Origin: LMUY01 sp965199105
GTDB taxonomy: Bacteria > Pseudomonadota > Alphaproteobacteria > Acetobacterales > Acetobacteraceae
Assembly: GCA_965199105.1 (NCBI GenBank)
Contig: CBDAQO010000002.1
Coordinates: 744,001-808,000, forward strand
Direction: 5' to 3'
DNA length: 64,000 bases
In this document: positions 60,043-64,000 of the stretch, piece by piece
How positions within the stretch are numbered: the first letter of the stretch is position 1
Layout of the letters: the number at the start of each line of letters is the position of its first letter
Notes under the pieces: generated by a model
Told to the model about the DNA's origin: nothing
Seen by the model: only the letters and a program-made list of their open reading frames with translations
Database searches by the model: none
Position numbers and translations under genes: made by a program

Positions 60043-60936
60043 ATGAACCCGGCCGCACCCTCGTTCCAAGACCTCATCCTGCGCCTGCACGGCTTTTGGG
60101 CCAAGCAAGGCTGCGTCATCCTGCAGCCCTACGACGTGGAGATGGGCGCCGGCACCTTCCACCCGGCCACCACCTTGCGCGCGCTCGGCGCCAAACCGTG
60201 GCGCGCCGCCTACGTGCAGCCGTGCCGCCGCCCCTCCGACGGGCGTTACGGCGAGAACCCGAACCGGCTGCAGCACTATTATCAGTACCAGGTGATCATG
60301 AAGCCGGCGCCCGACACCGCGCAGGCCTTGATGCTGGAGTCCTACGCCGCCATCGGGCTCGACCCGGCGCTGCACGACATCCGCTTCGTCGAGGACGACT
60401 GGGAGAGCCCGACGCTGGGCGCCTGGGGGCTCGGCTGGGAGGTCTGGTGCGATGGGATGGAGGTGGGCCAGTTCACCTACTTCCAGCAGGTGGGCGGCAT
60501 TCCGGTGGCACTCCCGTCGTTCGAGATGACCTACGGGCTCGAGCGCCTCAGCATGTATGTGCAGGACGTCGAGCGGGTGTATGACCTGGACTTCAACGGT
60601 GCGGGCGTGCGGTATGGCGACGTGTTCCTGCGCGCCGAGCGGGAGTACAGCGCGCACAACTTCGAGCGCGCCGACACTGCCATGCTCGCCCGCCACTTCG
60701 CCGACGCCGAGCGGGAATGCGCGAACCTGCTGGACGCGCAGCCGGCGCCGCTGGCGTTGCCGGCCTACGACCAATGCATCAAGGCGAGCCACCTGTTCAA
60801 CCTGCTGGACGCGCGGGGCGTGATCAGCGTCACCGAGCGGGCCGCCTACATCGCCCGGGTACGGGGGCTGGCGAAAATGTGTTGCGAGGCCTGGCTGGCG
60901 AGCGAGAGCGTTGATTTCGCTTCACCGTCGGAATAG
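60043..60936 (+). CDS. glyQ: Glycyl-tRNA synthetase alpha subunit
   Basis: The 297-residue protein has the class II catalytic core: SFQDLILRLHGFWAKQGCVI, QPCRRPSDGRYGENPNRLQH (motif 2) and SFEMTYGLERLSMYVQDVE (motif 3). It charges tRNA-Gly as part of an alpha2beta2 enzyme with GlyS. ATG 60043 matches the family N-terminus. It is 44 bases ahead of glyS. Confidence 0.97.
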   Translation: MNPAAPSFQDLILRLHGFWAKQGCVILQPYDVEMGAGTFHPATTLRALGAKPWRAAYVQPCRRPSDGRYGENPNRLQHYYQYQVIMKPAPDTAQALMLESYAAIGLDPALHDIRFVEDDWESPTLGAWGLGWEVWCDGMEVGQFTYFQQVGGIPVALPSFEMTYGLERLSMYVQDVERVYDLDFNGAGVRYGDVFLRAEREYSAHNFERADTAMLARHFADAERECANLLDAQPAPLALPAYDQCIKASHLFNLLDARGVISVTERAAYIARVRGLAKMCCEAWLASESVDFASPSE

Positions 60937-60980
60937 TCTGCTGCGGTGCACAAGTTCATGCTCCTCCCTTCGCCGGCTTG

Positions 60981-63032
60981 ATGGCTGAGCTGCTGCTCGA
61001 GCTGCTGAGCGAGGAGATTCCGGCGCGCCTGCAAGGCCGGGCGGCCGACGATCTTGCCCGTGCGCTCGGCGAGGCGCTGGCCGCTCTGGCGCCGACCGAC
61101 GTGCAGAGCTTCAGCGGGCCGCGCCGGCTCGCCGTGGCCGCAACCATCCGGCCGCAGACGGAGGCGTCCAGCAGCGTGGAGCGGGGCCCGCGCCTGGCTG
61201 CTCCGGAGCAGGCGCTAACCGGCTTCCTGCGCAAGCACGGCGCCAGGCGGGACATGGTGGCGGCCGAGGGCGACTACTGGGTGCTGCGCAAGCAGGCGGC
61301 GGCCGAGCAGGCGGGCAGCCTGGTGGCGGCGGCGCTGCCGGGGCTGCTGCGGCGGTTCGCGTGGGCGAAATCGATGCGCTGGGGCGCGACCGGCAGCCTG
61401 TTCACCTGGATCCGCCCGCTGCGCCGCATCCTCTGCCTGCTCGATGGCGAGGTGGTGCGCTTCAGCCTGGCCGAGGGGACGGATGACGGCCACGGGCTGG
61501 CCGCGGCGGGCGAGACCGAGGGCCATCGCTTCATGGCCCCGGGCGCCTTTCGCGTTCGTTCTGCCGCCGAGTGGCAGGCCGGGTTGCTGGCCAAGCGGGT
61601 GATCGTCAGTGCGGCGGAGCGTCGCCGCCGGGTCGAGACGGGGGTGGCCGCCCTGGCCGCCGCGCAAGGGCTGACCGTGGTGCCGGATGCGGGGCTGCTG
61701 GACGAGGTGGCGGGGCTGGTGGAATGGCCGGTGCCGCTGCTGGGCCGCATCGACCCGGCCTTCATGGACCTGCCGCCCGAGGTGAGGCAGGTGTCGATGC
61801 GGGTGAACCAGCGCTACTTCGCCCTGCGCCACGCGGATGGCTCGGCCGCGCCGTTCTTCGCCTTCGCCGCCAACATCGAGGCGCCGGATGGGGGCGCCAC
61901 CATCGTCGCCGGCAACGAGCGCGTGCTGCGTGCCCGATTTGCCGACGCGCGGCATTTCTGGGAGGCGGATCGCGCCAAGCGGCTTGGGGACCGGGTTGCC
62001 GCGCTGGACGCCGTCACCTTCCACGCCAAGCTCGGCAGCCAGGGCGCGCGGGTGCACCGCCTGATGCAGATGGCCGAGGCGGCGGCCCCCTGGGTGGGCG
62101 CCGACCCGGCCTTGGCGGCACGCGGGGCGTGGCTCGCCAAGGCCGACCTGCTGAGCGGCATGGTGGGGGAGTTTCCCGAGCTGCAGGGCGTGATGGGCGG
62201 CTACTACGCGCGCCATGACGGCGAGGACCCGGCCGTGGCCGACGCCATCCGCGATCATTACGCGCCCCGCGGGGCCGGGGATGCGGTTCCCACCGCGCCG
62301 GTCAGCGTGGCGGTGGCGCTGGCCGACAAGCTGGACGCGCTGGCCAGCTTTTTCGCCGTGGGTGAGGTGCCGACCGGGTCGGGCGATCCGTTCGCGCTGC
62401 GCCGGGCCGCCTTGGGCGTGGTGCGGATCCTGCGGGAGACCGACCGCAAGCTGCCGCTGCGGCCGCTGCTCGGGCTCTGCTCGGGCTCGCTGCCGGCGCC
62501 GGTGCCGGTCGAGGCCGTGTTGGCCTTCATCGTCGACCGCGCCCGGGTGCAGCTTCGCGGCGAGGGCGCCCGGCACGACGTTCTGGACGCGGTGTTTGCC
62601 GCCAATGCGGGGGACGACCTCGCCGGCTTGCTCAAGCTGTCGACGCAACTGGGCGCGCTGCTGGGCACGCCGGACGGCTTGAACCTGCTGGTGGCCTACA
62701 AGCGGGCCGCCAACATCCTGCGCATCGAAACCGCCAAGGACGGGCCGCACGATGGCGCGCCCGACCCGGCAATGCTGCACCTGCAGGACGAAGCCGCGCT
62801 GAACGATGCGCTGGCGGTGGTGGAGCCGGCGCTGGCGCGGCATCTCGCGGCGGAGGATTTCGCTGCCGCCGTGCGCGAAATTGCTGTAATTCGACCGCCG
62901 CTTGATACTTTTTTCGCCAATGTTACGGTAAACGACAGCGACCCGACACTCCGCCGCAACCGGTTACGTCTTCTCCACCGCGTGTGTGAGACGATGAACC
63001 GGGTAGCCGACTTCTCCCGCATCGAGGGCTAA
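60981..63032 (+). CDS. glyS: Glycyl-tRNA synthetase beta subunit
   Basis: The 683-residue subunit starts MAELLLELLSEEIPARLQGR. It contains FSGPRRLAVAATIRPQ, MRWGATGSLFTWIRPLRRIL and the HD-like region DLLSGMVGEFPELQGVMGGY. Its C-terminal anticodon-binding part ends FFANVTVNDSDPTLRRNRLR. It completes the heterotetrameric enzyme with GlyQ. ATG 60981 is preferred over the adjacent TTG 60978. ppdK follows after five bases. Confidence 0.97.
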   Translation: MAELLLELLSEEIPARLQGRAADDLARALGEALAALAPTDVQSFSGPRRLAVAATIRPQTEASSSVERGPRLAAPEQALTGFLRKHGARRDMVAAEGDYWVLRKQAAAEQAGSLVAAALPGLLRRFAWAKSMRWGATGSLFTWIRPLRRILCLLDGEVVRFSLAEGTDDGHGLAAAGETEGHRFMAPGAFRVRSAAEWQAGLLAKRVIVSAAERRRRVETGVAALAAAQGLTVVPDAGLLDEVAGLVEWPVPLLGRIDPAFMDLPPEVRQVSMRVNQRYFALRHADGSAAPFFAFAANIEAPDGGATIVAGNERVLRARFADARHFWEADRAKRLGDRVAALDAVTFHAKLGSQGARVHRLMQMAEAAAPWVGADPALAARGAWLAKADLLSGMVGEFPELQGVMGGYYARHDGEDPAVADAIRDHYAPRGAGDAVPTAPVSVAVALADKLDALASFFAVGEVPTGSGDPFALRRAALGVVRILRETDRKLPLRPLLGLCSGSLPAPVPVEAVLAFIVDRARVQLRGEGARHDVLDAVFAANAGDDLAGLLKLSTQLGALLGTPDGLNLLVAYKRAANILRIETAKDGPHDGAPDPAMLHLQDEAALNDALAVVEPALARHLAAEDFAAAVREIAVIRPPLDTFFANVTVNDSDPTLRRNRLRLLHRVCETMNRVADFSRIEG

Positions 63033-63037
63033 TTGAC

Positions 63038-64000
63038 ATGACCAAATGGGTGTACAGCTTCGGCGCCGGGCACAATGAGGGTCGTGCCGACATGCGCAAC
63101 CTGCTGGGCGGCAAGGGCGCCAACCTGGCGGAGATGGCGTCGATCGACCTGCCGGTGCCGCCCGGCTTCACCATCACCACCGAGGTGTGCACCGCGTTTT
63201 ACGACAACGGCCGCAACTATCCGGAGGAGCTCGGGGGCCAGGTGCGCGAGGCGCTGAGCCGGGTTGAGCAGGCGGTCGGCCTGCGCTTCGGCGACGCGGA
63301 ACACCCGCTGCTGGTGTCGGTGCGGTCCGGCGCGCGCGTGTCGATGCCCGGGATGATGGACACGGTGCTGAACCTCGGGCTTAACGATGACACGGTGATC
63401 GGGCTCGCGACGGCCAGCGGGGACGCCCGCTTCGCGTGGGACAGCTATCGCCGCTTCATCCAGATGTATGGCTCGGTGGTGCTCGGGGTGGACCACCACC
63501 GTTTCGAGGAGATCATCGAGCACGCCAAGCTGGACGCGGGGGTGACCGAGGACACGGCGCTGTCGCCGGAGCAGTGGCAGAGCGTGGCGGCCGAGTACAA
63601 GGAGATGGTGCGGGCCGAGCTCGGCAAGCCGTTCCCGCAGGAGCCCGAGGAGCAGCTTTGGGGCGCGATCGGCGCCGTGTTCGGCTCCTGGATGAACCCG
63701 CGTGCCAACACCTATCGCCGGCTGCATGACATTCCGGCGAGCTGGGGCACCGCCGTGAACGTGCAGGCGATGGTGTTCGGCAACATGGGGGAGGACTGCG
63801 CCACCGGGGTGTGCTTCACGCGCGACCCGTCGACCGGCGAGAACGTGTTCTACGGCGAATACCTGGTGAACGCCCAGGGCGAGGACGTGGTGGCTGGCAT
63901 CCGCACGCCGCAGCCATTGTCGCAACTGCGCTCCAAGCCGGGTGAGGTGTCGATGGAGGCGGCGCTGCCGGAGGTCTACCAAGACCTCGTGCGGGTCCGC
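63038..64000 (+). CDS. ppdK: Pyruvate phosphate dikinase, 5' part (runs off the window)
   Basis: The first 321 residues of PPDK are present. They include NLLGGKGANLAEMASIDLPV and PPGFTITTEVC, followed by SVRSGARVSMPGMMDTVLNL and the ATP-grasp segment FTRDPSTGENVFYGEYLVNA. The enzyme interconverts pyruvate, ATP and phosphate with PEP, AMP and PPi. The phospho-histidine and PEP domains lie beyond the edge. It is five bases after glyS, a common alphaproteobacterial order. Confidence 0.97.
   Translation, partial: MTKWVYSFGAGHNEGRADMRNLLGGKGANLAEMASIDLPVPPGFTITTEVCTAFYDNGRNYPEELGGQVREALSRVEQAVGLRFGDAEHPLLVSVRSGARVSMPGMMDTVLNLGLNDDTVIGLATASGDARFAWDSYRRFIQMYGSVVLGVDHHRFEEIIEHAKLDAGVTEDTALSPEQWQSVAAEYKEMVRAELGKPFPQEPEEQLWGAIGAVFGSWMNPRANTYRRLHDIPASWGTAVNVQAMVFGNMGEDCATGVCFTRDPSTGENVFYGEYLVNAQGEDVVAGIRTPQPLSQLRSKPGEVSMEAALPEVYQDLVRVR

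Overview
The window is a high-GC chromosomal segment of an alphaproteobacterium, most likely Rhodospirillales/Acetobacteraceae. The evidence is strong G/C bias at third codon positions, a high-scoring set of alphaproteobacterial neighbours (EF-P with its lysyl-modification enzymes, DUF1491, a MotA/OmpA-like pair, GlyQ/GlyS next to pyruvate phosphate dikinase, a YejABEF importer), and many stop/start-overlapping operons. No rRNA, tRNA, CRISPR array or complete prophage was seen. The taxon is inferred from gene content, not from a marker gene.

Layout. 1-5 kb is an accessory zone of visibly lower GC: a truncated hypothetical gene, a translationally coupled AlbA_2/ATPase plus ParA pair, a small inverted-repeat element, and a REP/RAYT element whose transposase carries a stop codon exactly at the catalytic tyrosine. 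5-10 kb holds the helicase HrpB and two nucleotide-sugar enzymes (UDP-xylose synthase, UDP-glucose dehydrogenase). 10-18 kb is a hydantoinase/oxoprolinase pair followed by a decayed stretch (flavin monooxygenase, M28 peptidase and permease remnants, an AT-richer RlpA-like fragment plus secreted protein) and two surviving peptide ABC ATPases. 18-22 kb is a carboxymuconolactone decarboxylase-like gene and the epmA/epmB/efp translation-factor group. 22-26 kb is an envelope operon (IMPase-like, OmpA-like, MotA/ExbB-like, OmpA/MotB-like) that has been interrupted by a 323-bp cassette carrying a tiny coiled-coil gene flanked by 12-bp direct repeats.

26-41 kb contains an MFS carrier, a fasciclin lipoprotein, prephenate dehydratase and KdsB, a HisN-like phosphatase leading into yejABEF, a PhoR-like kinase, an LpoA-like lipoprotein divergent from rsmI, and a stand-alone phosphoacceptor domain divergent from a stand-alone receiver. 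41-47 kb has a coupled PurD-like ATP-grasp / methyltransferase / HemW operon and an AtzG-like plus amidase pair. 47-57 kb has the alpha-E / circularly permuted ATP-grasp pair, two tandem OmpA-type barrel proteins, DUF1491, and a three-gene glycan operon (GT9, GT4, asparagine synthase-like). 57-64 kb has YgfZ, a chemotaxis transducer, DUF2076, a CoA-binding protein, glyQ, glyS and the start of ppdK.

Two structural signals stand out. First, short dispersed palindromic repeats that begin TAGAGCA or CTAGACC lie immediately after several genes, and their terminal TAG (or a TAA derivative) is itself the stop codon of at least five unrelated genes. Second, the small-gene cassette between the MotA-like and OmpA-like genes has a clean insertion signature: removing it with one repeat copy restores a 10-nt intergenic gap, and the duplication preserves both the upstream stop codon and the downstream ribosome binding site.
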